From positions 1-8,057 of the forward strand of contig JAUUVE010000079.1 of the NCBI GenBank assembly GCA_030589715.1: a stretch of 8,057 bases of DNA, read 5' to 3'. Below, piece by piece: positions 1-6,172 of the stretch. The position numbers and the translations under genes are program-made. Source of the DNA: Desulfobacteraceae bacterium. GTDB lineage: Bacteria > Desulfobacterota > DSM-4660 > Desulfatiglandales > Desulfatiglandaceae. Each line of letters begins with the position of its first letter. The stretch's first letter is position 1. Under the pieces are notes generated by a model that saw only the letters and a program-made list of their open reading frames with translations, made no database searches and was not told the origin of the DNA.

Positions 1-2
1 AA

Positions 3-293
3 AAGGACGTGTTCACCTTTGATGCGGGTACTGAGGCCTGTCTTAGCATATCCGGAATAGTACAATATGCCAGGGAAGGATATAACGGCGTTGTTAATGT
101 CTACCCTTTTACCTGTATGCCCAGCACAATCACCTCCTCAATCGTAAAACCCCTCATGAGCAAGCTCAGGGTCCCTTATCTGGACACTCCCTATGACTCC
201 AGTTCCCAACCCGGCAGGGAGGGAGCCATACGGACCTTCATGTACCAGGCAGATCAACATTTCAAACGACATGGGAGGAAAAACCATCATTAG
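3..293 (+). CDS. Acyl-CoA dehydratase activase-related protein, C-terminal end (5' truncated)
   Basis: This is the last 96 residues of a protein whose start lies before the window; the reading frame is open from base 3 to the TAG at 291-293. The segment around VNVYPFTCMPSTI, followed by IVKPLMSKLRVPYLD and then REGAIRTFMYQADQH, matches from memory the end of the DUF2229 / CoA-substrate-specific enzyme activase group. Those proteins are related to the BadF/BcrA/HgdC ATPases that drive ATP-dependent electron transfer into [4Fe-4S] 2-hydroxyacyl-CoA or benzoyl-CoA dehydratases and reductases in anaerobes. The cysteine in PFTCMP is a plausible iron-sulfur or redox residue, by inference. The in-frame GTG at base 9 is not a credible start because the family is far longer. 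The specific substrate cannot be judged from this fragment, and no partner dehydratase is visible. The family call is fairly secure, the role less so. Confidence 0.82.
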   Translation, partial: KDVFTFDAGTEACLSISGIVQYAREGYNGVVNVYPFTCMPSTITSSIVKPLMSKLRVPYLDTPYDSSSQPGREGAIRTFMYQADQHFKRHGRKNHH

Positions 294-295
294 TT

Positions 296-369
296 GTTGG
301 ACATACATCTTCCCTGATAGCCTCCTCGGGGCCGTCCAGGACCTAGCCCTTCCTCATCCTGTGTCCAAC
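296..369. repeat. Widely spaced inverted repeat after the activase gene
   Basis: The left arm GTTGGACATA (296-305) and right arm TGTGTCCAAC (360-369) can pair over ten positions, nine Watson-Crick and one G-U, enclosing 54 bases. The left arm begins two bases after the upstream stop codon. No T-run follows the right arm, so it is not a standard intrinsic terminator. It could be a 3'-end stabilising RNA structure or chance. The rest of the 294-469 gap holds no supported gene and no clear promoter. Confidence 0.35.
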
Positions 370-451
370 CTCCATTAACCCATATATCTTTTGTGGAGGC
401 AAGCCCCGCCTGGTCAAGGCAAGACTGCGCTTGAAACAAGACAAAAGGGGA

Positions 452-457
452 AAGGAG
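452..457 (+). promoter_or_regulatory. Ribosome binding site deciding the RNase E/G start
   Basis: AAGGAG lies 12 bases before the ATG at 470, a slightly long but workable spacing. The upstream in-frame TTG at 431 has no Shine-Dalgarno sequence before it, so the ATG at 470 is preferred. Confidence 0.6.
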
Positions 458-469
458 TTATTTGAATCT

Positions 470-1969
470 ATGGCAACTAAAATGCTCATTAACGCCGTGG
501 ACCCCGAGGAGTACAGAGTGGCCATTATCAAAGATGGTTTACTTGATGGGTTCCATATTGAGACCACCACTGCAGAGCAAACGATCGGGAATATCTACAA
601 AGGGGTTGTGGAGCGAGTAGAGCCAAGTCTGCAGGCCTGCTTTGTCAATTTCGGTAGCGACAAGAATGGGTTCCTGGAGGCGAGCGAAATTCATCCGGAG
701 TATTATCTGGACAAGGCTGAAGTATCAAAGGATCAGGCTGTGCCCCCAATTGAAAAGATCCTCAAGAGCGGGCAGGAACTCCTTATCCAGGTAACAAAGG
801 AGGTGCGAGGCCGAAAGGGGGCGCAGCTAACGACGTATCTCTCATTTGCAAGCCGATATCTGGTCTTGATGCCGGGGGGCAAGGGGGGAATTTCCAAGAA
901 GATCGAAGACGAGGAGGAAAGGCTCAGGCTAAAGTCCATCATGGCCCGGCTCAGGCTCCCGGAAGGTGTTGGATACATCGTCAGGACTGCCGCATTTAGA
1001 CAGAACAAAAGGGAGCTCTCCGGAGATCTTAATCGGCTCCTGAGGATGTGGAACAATATCAAAGAAACTGTGAAAAATGCCTCTCTCTTCTCCCTTATTC
1101 ACAAAGAACAGGATGTGTGTCTTCGGACCCTTAGGGATTACTTCACCGGCGAAATCACCGAAGTGCTTGTGGATGACAAAGAAACATTTTCCAAGGTAAA
1201 GGCCTATATGAAGATCATCTCCCCCAGGCATCAGAGAAAGGTCAAACTTTACAAGGACAAACGCCCGATCTTTTCCCACTATCAGCTTGAGGAGCAGATT
1301 GAAACCATTTATGGCGATGTGGTGCCTCTGAAGTCAGGTGGCTCGATCCATATAGATCCTACTGAGGCCTTGATCTCCATAGACGTGAATTCAGGACGTG
1401 GGAGATCCGGAAAGGATGTTGAAAGTACCGCCTTTAACACCAACCTTGAGGCAGCATCAGAGATTGCACGCCAGCTCCGATTAAGGGATATGGGCGGCCT
1501 CGTGGTGATCGATTTCATTGACATGAAAGACAGGAAACACATCAGAGAAGTGGAGAAGTGTCTGCGTGATCAGACCAAAAAGGACAGGGCCAAGATAAGC
1601 ACATCCAGCATCTCCAAGTTTGGCCTTCTTGAGCTCTCGCGACAGCGCCTCAGGCCCTCCATAGAATCCAGGAGCTATCAGACATGCCCTTATTGCCAGG
1701 GGCGGGGGCTCACCTTGTCAGTGGAATCTGCCGCTGTATCCTTCCTACGTCAGATCTGGATGGGTATTTCAAAAAAAGGGGTCGCACAGGTAGATGGGTA
1801 CTTGCCAGTGGACGTGGCAACCTACCTTCAGAACAGGAAGAGGAAAGAACTTACCGACCTGGAATCTCGCTATGGGGTAGACATCGTGTTAAGGGGTGAT
1901 CCTAATATTTCCCCTGGAGGCGGCAAGCTGGAATTCTTGGGGAAAGATACCGATGATGCACGGCCTTAG
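470..1969 (+). CDS. rng: Ribonuclease E/G family endoribonuclease (RNase G-like)
   Basis: A 499-residue single-strand-specific endoribonuclease, expected to act in rRNA maturation and mRNA decay in the cytoplasm. The start MATKMLINAV is typical of the family. An S1 RNA-binding region covers roughly residues 35-120 (IGNIYKGVVERVEPSLQACF onward). The catalytic metal ligands are visible as D305 in ISIDVNSGRG and D348 in VVIDFIDM, offset by two from E. coli RNase E D303 and D346. The zinc-link cysteines are C406 and C409 in TCPYCQGRG. The length is close to E. coli RNase G (489 residues), and there is no long C-terminal degradosome scaffold as in RNase E. A 13-codon upstream extension from TTG at 431 is possible but unlikely. 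The stop is followed after one codon by the next gene in the same frame, so the two are probably cotranscribed and translationally linked. The choice between rng and a short rne is a naming matter; the family is certain. Confidence 0.96.
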   Translation: MATKMLINAVDPEEYRVAIIKDGLLDGFHIETTTAEQTIGNIYKGVVERVEPSLQACFVNFGSDKNGFLEASEIHPEYYLDKAEVSKDQAVPPIEKILKSGQELLIQVTKEVRGRKGAQLTTYLSFASRYLVLMPGGKGGISKKIEDEEERLRLKSIMARLRLPEGVGYIVRTAAFRQNKRELSGDLNRLLRMWNNIKETVKNASLFSLIHKEQDVCLRTLRDYFTGEITEVLVDDKETFSKVKAYMKIISPRHQRKVKLYKDKRPIFSHYQLEEQIETIYGDVVPLKSGGSIHIDPTEALISIDVNSGRGRSGKDVESTAFNTNLEAASEIARQLRLRDMGGLVVIDFIDMKDRKHIREVEKCLRDQTKKDRAKISTSSISKFGLLELSRQRLRPSIESRSYQTCPYCQGRGLTLSVESAAVSFLRQIWMGISKKGVAQVDGYLPVDVATYLQNRKRKELTDLESRYGVDIVLRGDPNISPGGGKLEFLGKDTDDARP

Positions 1970-1972
1970 AAT

Positions 1973-3802
1973 ATGTTCAACAACATTATCTATTTTATTG
2001 TAGTCCTCCTAATATTTAACATCAATTATCCAGACACCGCCCCCGAGGACTCCCTTTTCTTCTCCCTCCTCATGCTCTTTCTCACCTGGTTGTTATTCGC
2101 GGTATACTGCAGCCGGGCATTTAGAGATCTAAAGAAGCGTCTAGATAACAGGGACAGTTTTGGGCACAATGATGGACGTCTGACCGCCCAATACCAGAGG
2201 CTGATGGTCAGGCTTTCTGTGCTCGCCATCTTCTTGTTCGCCTTGGCAGTTTATTTTTTCAACCTGAAATATTGGCTCCAGATGATTCCGGGCCTTGACC
2301 GGTTCTCTGTCCTACAGGGTATCTTTGCCCTGTCACTATTCCTTTTTTATCTAACTACTATCTGGCACATCGCCTATCCGGCCTACGACAAGATATTTCG
2401 GCCCGGGATCACAAGGCGGACCTTTATCATTTCCAATTTCAGGCTCAACCTGCCCATCCTTTTTCCATGGTTTATCCTGTCCCTGGTGTATGACCTTATG
2501 GGCCTAAGCCCGTGGACCGGGCCCGACAGTTTTATTCACAGGGCCGAGGGACAGATAGTATTTTTTGCCAGTTTTCTGACACTCCTAATGATCTTTATGC
2601 CCAAGGTTATCCAGTACTGGTGGGGCTGCAAGCCATTCAAGAGGTCAGAAAAGGCGAGAGAACTAAGGGCCTTCCTCGATGACAAAGGTTTCAAGTACCG
2701 CGGTCTCTTGTCGTGGCCTATCTTTGAAGGACGGATGATGACAGCAGGTATCATGGGCATTATCCCCAGGTATAGATACATCCTTGTTACAGATTCTCTA
2801 ATGGATATTCTTTCAGTGGAAGAACTCAAGGGTGTGCTTGCCCACGAGATGGGGCATGCCAAATATCGTCATCTGCTCTTCTACCTCTTCTTTTTCCTTG
2901 GCTTCATGGTCCTCTCCTTCGGATCGACAGATATCTTTTTCTATCTGATCTACTCACATCCCTTTTTTATGAAGATGATCTCTCAGAATGATCCGCAGGC
3001 CATGAACCTCTTTTATCTCTTTCTGGCCCTCCCCATGCTGATTACGCTGCTTGTATATTTCCGCTACGTCATGGGCTTTTTCATGCGCAACTTTGAACGA
3101 CAGGCAGATCTATATGCCGCCGTAACCATTGGCACCCCTACACCCGTTATTAGCTCTTTGGAAAAGATTGCCTATCTGACCGGAAACAGCAGAGACCTTC
3201 CAAGCTGGCATCACTTCAGCATCAGGGAAAGGATTGCTTGCCTCTGGAGGAGCCTCAAAGACCCAGGCCTGGTCAAGCGCCACAACCGATTCGTGCTGGC
3301 CTCTCTCTTGGTCTATCTCGGCGGCATAGGCTGTCTGGGATATTTTTTGAATTTTGGTCCCATGAAGCAGCACCTGACCTATTCCCTAGTCGGGAAGGTA
3401 TTAAACCAGCAGCTCCTGAATGAACCGGATAACATCGCACTATATCAGAATCTGGCCATGGTCTATCAGGAGATGGGCAAGGATAAAGAGGCCATCCAGG
3501 CCTATGAGAGAATCCTTGACCTTGATCCGGACCAGGCTGTTTCTATCAACAACCTGGCCTGGCTTTTGGTCACGGTCCCTAATGAAGAGTTAAGAAATGA
3601 GGTGCGCGCCCTTCAACTGGCCAAGAAGGCCGTGGCCCTCAAAAGGTCCCCTGTCTTTCTTGACACCCTGGCAGAGGCATACTACGTGAATGGGTCTATC
3701 CAGGGGGCCGTAAAGGCCATTGAGGAGGCCATAGCCCTCGCGAGAGAGAACAAAGGGTATTACGAAAGGCAGTTAAAGAAATTCTCGGCTGCAAGGGACT
3801 AA
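1973..3802 (+). CDS. Membrane M48-family zinc metalloprotease with C-terminal TPR region
   Basis: A 609-residue integral membrane peptidase of the HtpX/Ste24 type. The zinc site is HEMGH at residues 291-295 (H291, E292, H295), with the third ligand E375 in FERQAD, which fits the ExxxD pattern. A later HHFSIRER stretch (413-420) resembles the conserved region after the active site. Nine hydrophobic segments are seen near residues 4-20, 28-46, 78-97, 111-133, 159-178, 194-212, 300-327, 344-370 and 438-459. Positive charges between them fit a cytoplasmic N-terminus and active site. Residues about 484-600 look like TPR helices (LYQNLAMVYQEMGKDKEAI; FLDTLAEAYYVNG), which by this topology would lie in the periplasm. 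The family cleaves membrane or misfolded proteins; the substrate here is unknown. It is much longer than E. coli HtpX (293 residues). The ATG lacks a nearby strong Shine-Dalgarno sequence, which suggests reinitiation after the nuclease gene. Confidence 0.93.
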   Translation: MFNNIIYFIVVLLIFNINYPDTAPEDSLFFSLLMLFLTWLLFAVYCSRAFRDLKKRLDNRDSFGHNDGRLTAQYQRLMVRLSVLAIFLFALAVYFFNLKYWLQMIPGLDRFSVLQGIFALSLFLFYLTTIWHIAYPAYDKIFRPGITRRTFIISNFRLNLPILFPWFILSLVYDLMGLSPWTGPDSFIHRAEGQIVFFASFLTLLMIFMPKVIQYWWGCKPFKRSEKARELRAFLDDKGFKYRGLLSWPIFEGRMMTAGIMGIIPRYRYILVTDSLMDILSVEELKGVLAHEMGHAKYRHLLFYLFFFLGFMVLSFGSTDIFFYLIYSHPFFMKMISQNDPQAMNLFYLFLALPMLITLLVYFRYVMGFFMRNFERQADLYAAVTIGTPTPVISSLEKIAYLTGNSRDLPSWHHFSIRERIACLWRSLKDPGLVKRHNRFVLASLLVYLGGIGCLGYFLNFGPMKQHLTYSLVGKVLNQQLLNEPDNIALYQNLAMVYQEMGKDKEAIQAYERILDLDPDQAVSINNLAWLLVTVPNEELRNEVRALQLAKKAVALKRSPVFLDTLAEAYYVNGSIQGAVKAIEEAIALARENKGYYERQLKKFSAARD

Positions 3803-3892
3803 ACATGAATCAAGCCATAGCTCAAACCATTAGGGCATCGTGCTTCAAGTAAGAAATAATGAAAAACCTCGAAATGCTCGATATTCTTGCTG

Positions 3893-4028
3893 CTAACCGT
3901 TAGGCATTACAAATATTTTCTGGTTTGCTTTGTCCTGGAAGACCACGTCCTTTGAACCTCCGTCCTCATATTTCCCATATTTCAGCCTTGAGAGAATTTG
4001 GCACTGGGAAGACTATTGATGGAGGCAT
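3893..4028 (-). pseudogene. Possible remnant of an unidentified coding sequence
   Basis: On the - strand an open stretch from 4012 down to the TAG at 3895-3893 encodes 39 residues with a polar, ordinary protein composition, including KYGKYEDGGSKDVVFQDKAN followed by QKIFVMPNG. It has no start codon of its own. An overlapping frame with ATG at 4028-4026 encodes 20 residues beginning MPPSIVFPVPNS and ends at 3966. A single frameshift near 3966-3975 would join the two. I do not recognise either sequence. It may be a decayed gene fragment, a bypassed short gene, or chance. Confidence 0.2.
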
Positions 4029-4057
4029 GCCATGGGATATCTTTCGATATTTTATAC

Positions 4058-4087
4058 TTGAAAAAATTCCCGCAATCGAGTTATCCT
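4058..4087 (+). promoter_or_regulatory. Possible sigma-70-type promoter for cooC-serC
   Basis: TTGAAA (4058-4063) matches five of six bases of the -35 consensus. TATCCT (4082-4087), 18 bases further on, matches four of six bases of the -10 consensus. This would start transcription about 35 bases before cooC. It is the best candidate in the gap, but judged by eye only. Confidence 0.3.
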
Positions 4088-4128
4088 AGTTATTTATATC
4101 CGGATGAAAAGCAAGAAGGAGGGAGTCC

Positions 4129-4890
4129 ATGAAGATTGCCGTAAGCGGCAAAGGTGGCGTGGGTAAGACCACCTTTGCCTCTTTTTTGATAAAGGCCCTT
4201 GCAGACGAGGGCAAAAAGGTGCTGGCTATCGATGCCGATCCTGACGCCAACCTTGCACAGGCCCTTGGGGTCAAAAACAGTGACGAAATTGTGCCCATCT
4301 CGCAGATGAAGGAACTGATTGAGGAGAGGACCGAGGCCAAAGTCGGGACGATGGGATCTTTTTTTAAGCTGAACCCAAAGGTCAGCGATCTTCCGGAAAA
4401 GCTCTCTGTGGAGGTGGATGGCATAAGAGTGATGGTTATGGGCGGTGTGAAAAAGGGTGGCGCAGGGTGCATATGCCCCGAGAGCACCCTGCTCAAAAGC
4501 CTTGTCAGACACATTGTTCTGGCCCGGGATGAGGCCGTTGTATTGGACATGGAGGCCGGCCTTGAACACTTGGGCCGGGGCACAGCCATGGCTGTAGACA
4601 GTCTGGTGGTTGTAGTGGAACCGGGTAGAAGGAGTATTGAGACGGCTCATCAGGTGCGCAAGCTAGCAGGGGATATAGGTGTCAAGAGATTGAGTTTTGT
4701 GGGGAACAAGATACGTTCTGAAAAGGATAAGGATTTCCTCTTGAAAGAGATGCCTGATTTTGAATTCCTGGGTTTTATCCCCTACCGGACCGAGATAATC
4801 GAAGCGGACCTGGATGGATGTCCCCCCTTCGAAAAGGACAAAAAAGGGCTAGCCGCAGTAAAAGAGATGCTGAGGGAGTTGGAAACCTAA
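4129..4890 (+). CDS. cooC: CooC-type carbon monoxide dehydrogenase maturation ATPase
   Basis: A 253-residue cytoplasmic MinD/ParA-like P-loop ATPase. CooC proteins bind nickel and use ATP-driven dimerisation to help load nickel into the C-cluster of carbon monoxide dehydrogenase. The deviant Walker A motif GKGGVGKTT is at residues 7-15 with the signature lysine K8. The metal-binding CxC pair is C114 and C116 in GGAGCICPE, close to C112/C114 of characterised CooC1. The switch region around D140 reads DMEAGLEHLGRGTA, which is diagnostic of CooC rather than MinD or NifH. AGGAGG at 4117-4122, six bases before the ATG, supports the start strongly. serC follows after 37 bases with no terminator, so the two are probably cotranscribed. 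No carbon monoxide dehydrogenase, acetyl-CoA synthase or hydrogenase gene is in the window, so the client must be encoded elsewhere. Since CooC is normally found with CODH, it implies CO oxidation or a Wood-Ljungdahl pathway in this organism. Confidence 0.93.
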   Translation: MKIAVSGKGGVGKTTFASFLIKALADEGKKVLAIDADPDANLAQALGVKNSDEIVPISQMKELIEERTEAKVGTMGSFFKLNPKVSDLPEKLSVEVDGIRVMVMGGVKKGGAGCICPESTLLKSLVRHIVLARDEAVVLDMEAGLEHLGRGTAMAVDSLVVVVEPGRRSIETAHQVRKLAGDIGVKRLSFVGNKIRSEKDKDFLLKEMPDFEFLGFIPYRTEIIEADLDGCPPFEKDKKGLAAVKEMLRELET

Positions 4891-4891
4891 G

Positions 4892-4953
4892 AAGGAGAGG
4901 AACACTAGATGAGAAGGAGATCACAACATGGGAAAAAGAATCTACAATTTTAA
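4892..4953 (+). promoter_or_regulatory. Tandem ribosome binding sites and short overlapping frame at the serC start
   Basis: Two Shine-Dalgarno sequences follow cooC. AAGGAG at 4892-4897 precedes an ATG at 4909 that opens a 14-codon frame (MRRRSQHGKKNLQF) ending at TAA 4951-4953, inside serC in a different frame. AAGGAG at 4914-4919 lies eight bases before the serC ATG at 4928. The second site decides the serC start. The first may simply be a redundant site, or may make a short leader peptide that interferes with or couples to serC translation. Confidence 0.4.
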
Positions 4954-6013
4954 CGCCGGCCCAGCGGCATTGCCCTTGACAGCACTAAAGGAAATCCAGG
5001 AAGAGATCTTAGATTTCAAAGGCTCTGGAATGTCCGTCTTAGAGGTGAGTCATCGTTCCAAGTGGTTCGATGATGTCATAAATGAAGCGATTGAGAGGAC
5101 AAGGAGGCTCCTCAATCTTGGGGATGACTTCCGCGTCCTTTTTGTCCAGGGTGGCGCCAGCCTCCAGTTTTGTATGATCCCCATGAACCTGAGCCTGGAT
5201 GCAAGGCCCGTGGACTATATTAACACGGGGACATGGTCTACCAAGGCCATCAAAGAGGCCAAGATACAGGGCAAGGATGTCCGGGAGATTGGTTCCTCCG
5301 AAGAAAGGAACTTTGCCTATATACCTAAGGATTTCCAGGTGGACGAGGATGCCGCCTATCTACACTTTACCTCAAACAACACAATCAAGGGGACCCAGTG
5401 GGCGAAGTTCCCCCATAGCGGCGACATCCCTCTCGTCTGCGACATGTCTTCCGACATTATGAGTCGCGCCTTTGATGTCAGGCCCTTTGGCCTGATCTAT
5501 GCGGGGGCACAGAAAAACATAGGCCCTTCAGGCACCGCCATGGTGATTATACGGGAGGATATGTTGGAGAGGGTGCCGGACTATCTCCCCACCATGCTAA
5601 AATATACCACCTTTGCCGAAAAGGGCTCCATGTTCAATACCCCAGCCTGCTTTGTTATCTATACCATTAATCTCGTGCTAAAGTGGCTTGAAGAAACCAT
5701 CGGCGGGATGGAAAATATGGAGCGGATTAACAGAGAAAAGGGGGCCATAATCTATGACTTCATCGATCAATCCGATTTCTATGTAGGCACCGCTGACAAG
5801 GACAGCCGATCTTTGATGAATGTGACCTTCAGGCTTCCTGACGAAGAGCTGGAAAAGAAATTCGTAGAAGAAGCCCTAAAGGAAGGACTGGGGGGCCTTA
5901 AAGGGCATCGTTCCGTGGGTGGTTGCCGGGCCTCCATTTACAATGCCACCGGGCTTGAGGCTGTAAGGGCCCTGGTGGAGTTCATGGGTGAGTTTCAAAG
6001 GAAACAGGGGTAA
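4928..6013 (+). CDS. serC: Phosphoserine aminotransferase
   Basis: A 361-residue class V, PLP-dependent aminotransferase that converts 3-phosphohydroxypyruvate plus glutamate to O-phosphoserine and 2-oxoglutarate, the second step of serine synthesis; it can also act in PLP synthesis in some bacteria. The length equals the family norm (E. coli SerC is 362). The N-terminus IYNFNAGPAALP is the family signature. The PLP lysine is K196 in AGAQKNIGPSG, with Q195 beside it, D172 in CDMSSD for the pyridine nitrogen, W103 in NTGTWS for ring stacking, and N237/T238 from the partner subunit. H327, R328 and R334 in GHRSVGGCRAS fit substrate phosphate and carboxylate binding. All expected key residues are present. 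It is preceded by cooC at 37 bases. No serA or serB gene is adjacent in the window. Confidence is very high. Confidence 0.97.
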   Translation: MGKRIYNFNAGPAALPLTALKEIQEEILDFKGSGMSVLEVSHRSKWFDDVINEAIERTRRLLNLGDDFRVLFVQGGASLQFCMIPMNLSLDARPVDYINTGTWSTKAIKEAKIQGKDVREIGSSEERNFAYIPKDFQVDEDAAYLHFTSNNTIKGTQWAKFPHSGDIPLVCDMSSDIMSRAFDVRPFGLIYAGAQKNIGPSGTAMVIIREDMLERVPDYLPTMLKYTTFAEKGSMFNTPACFVIYTINLVLKWLEETIGGMENMERINREKGAIIYDFIDQSDFYVGTADKDSRSLMNVTFRLPDEELEKKFVEEALKEGLGGLKGHRSVGGCRASIYNATGLEAVRALVEFMGEFQRKQG

Positions 6014-6018
6014 TGTTC

Positions 6019-6053
6019 GGATTTTGCATTGCGGATTTTGGATTTTGGATTGT
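6019..6053. repeat. Heptamer direct repeat, GGATTTT units
   Basis: Five consecutive 7-base units read GGATTTT, GCATTGC, GGATTTT, GGATTTT, GGATTGT, beginning five bases after the serC stop codon. Three are identical and two are diverged. I recall similar GGATTTT-type strings between genes of anaerobic bacteria, where they yield spurious translated strings such as NPKSKIRN on the other strand, but this cannot be checked here. Confidence 0.6.
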
Positions 6054-6067
6054 TTACCCCGTAAAAT

Positions 6068-6083
6068 TCCCGATAATTCGGGA
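6068..6083. repeat. Perfect hairpin between serC and asnS
   Basis: TCCCGATAATTCGGGA forms a six-base-pair stem with a TAAT loop. It lies 54 bases after the serC stop. The following bases CGATTTCAC contain only three T, so it is at best a weak intrinsic terminator. It could also be one copy of a dispersed palindromic element. Confidence 0.45.
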
Positions 6084-6157
6084 CGATTTCACTTGGGCGG
6101 ATTAGAATCACGTCTCGTTTCGATGTAATGCAGATCTTAGCTCCGGCTTGTCCGGGT

Positions 6158-6163
6158 GGAGGG
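6158..6163 (+). promoter_or_regulatory. Ribosome binding site supporting the TTG start of asnS
   Basis: GGAGGG lies nine bases before the TTG at 6173. An in-frame TAA at 6164-6166 rules out any earlier start, and the next in-frame ATG would delete about 21 conserved residues. CTCCG at 6141-6145 can pair with TGGAG at 6157-6161 and might mask this site; an alternative CCGG/CCGG stem (6143-6146 with 6152-6155) would compete. Confidence 0.65.
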
Positions 6164-6172
6164 TAACAGGTT

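Larger units (their letters stand above)
3803..4128. other. 326-base gap without a supported gene
   Basis: No full-length gene is supported here. A 14-codon + strand frame (ATG 3859 to TAG 3901-3903) has no convincing ribosome binding site. An 11-base near-palindrome, CTAACCGTTAG, lies at 3893-3903. The - strand holds two short overlapping coding-like frames (3893-4028), described separately. A possible promoter for cooC lies near the right end. No intrinsic terminator (stem followed by a T-run) was found after the protease gene. The gap probably separates two transcription units. Confidence 0.5.

Noticed and set aside
431..469. TTG start extending the RNase E/G protein by 13 residues
   Set aside because: No Shine-Dalgarno sequence precedes it, whereas AAGGAG precedes the ATG at 470 and the family starts with MATKMLINA-like sequence.
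3859..3903. 14-codon + strand frame, MKNLEMLDILAANR
   Set aside because: It has no convincing ribosome binding site and is too short to judge as a gene by eye.
3999..4013. TGGCAC resembling the -24 element of a sigma-54 promoter
   Set aside because: At the required distance the sequence reads AGAC instead of TTGC, so the essential GC at -12 is missing.
4086..4650. Long open frames on the - strand opposite cooC
   Set aside because: They mirror the cooC coding sequence, whose motifs are complete on the + strand. The - strand translations show low-complexity composition and no recognised family.
6154..6170. GGGTGGAGGGTAAC resembling a T-box sequence before asnS
   Set aside because: The match is partial, the 159-base gap shows no specifier or antiterminator structure, and the G-rich stretch is explained by the ribosome binding site.
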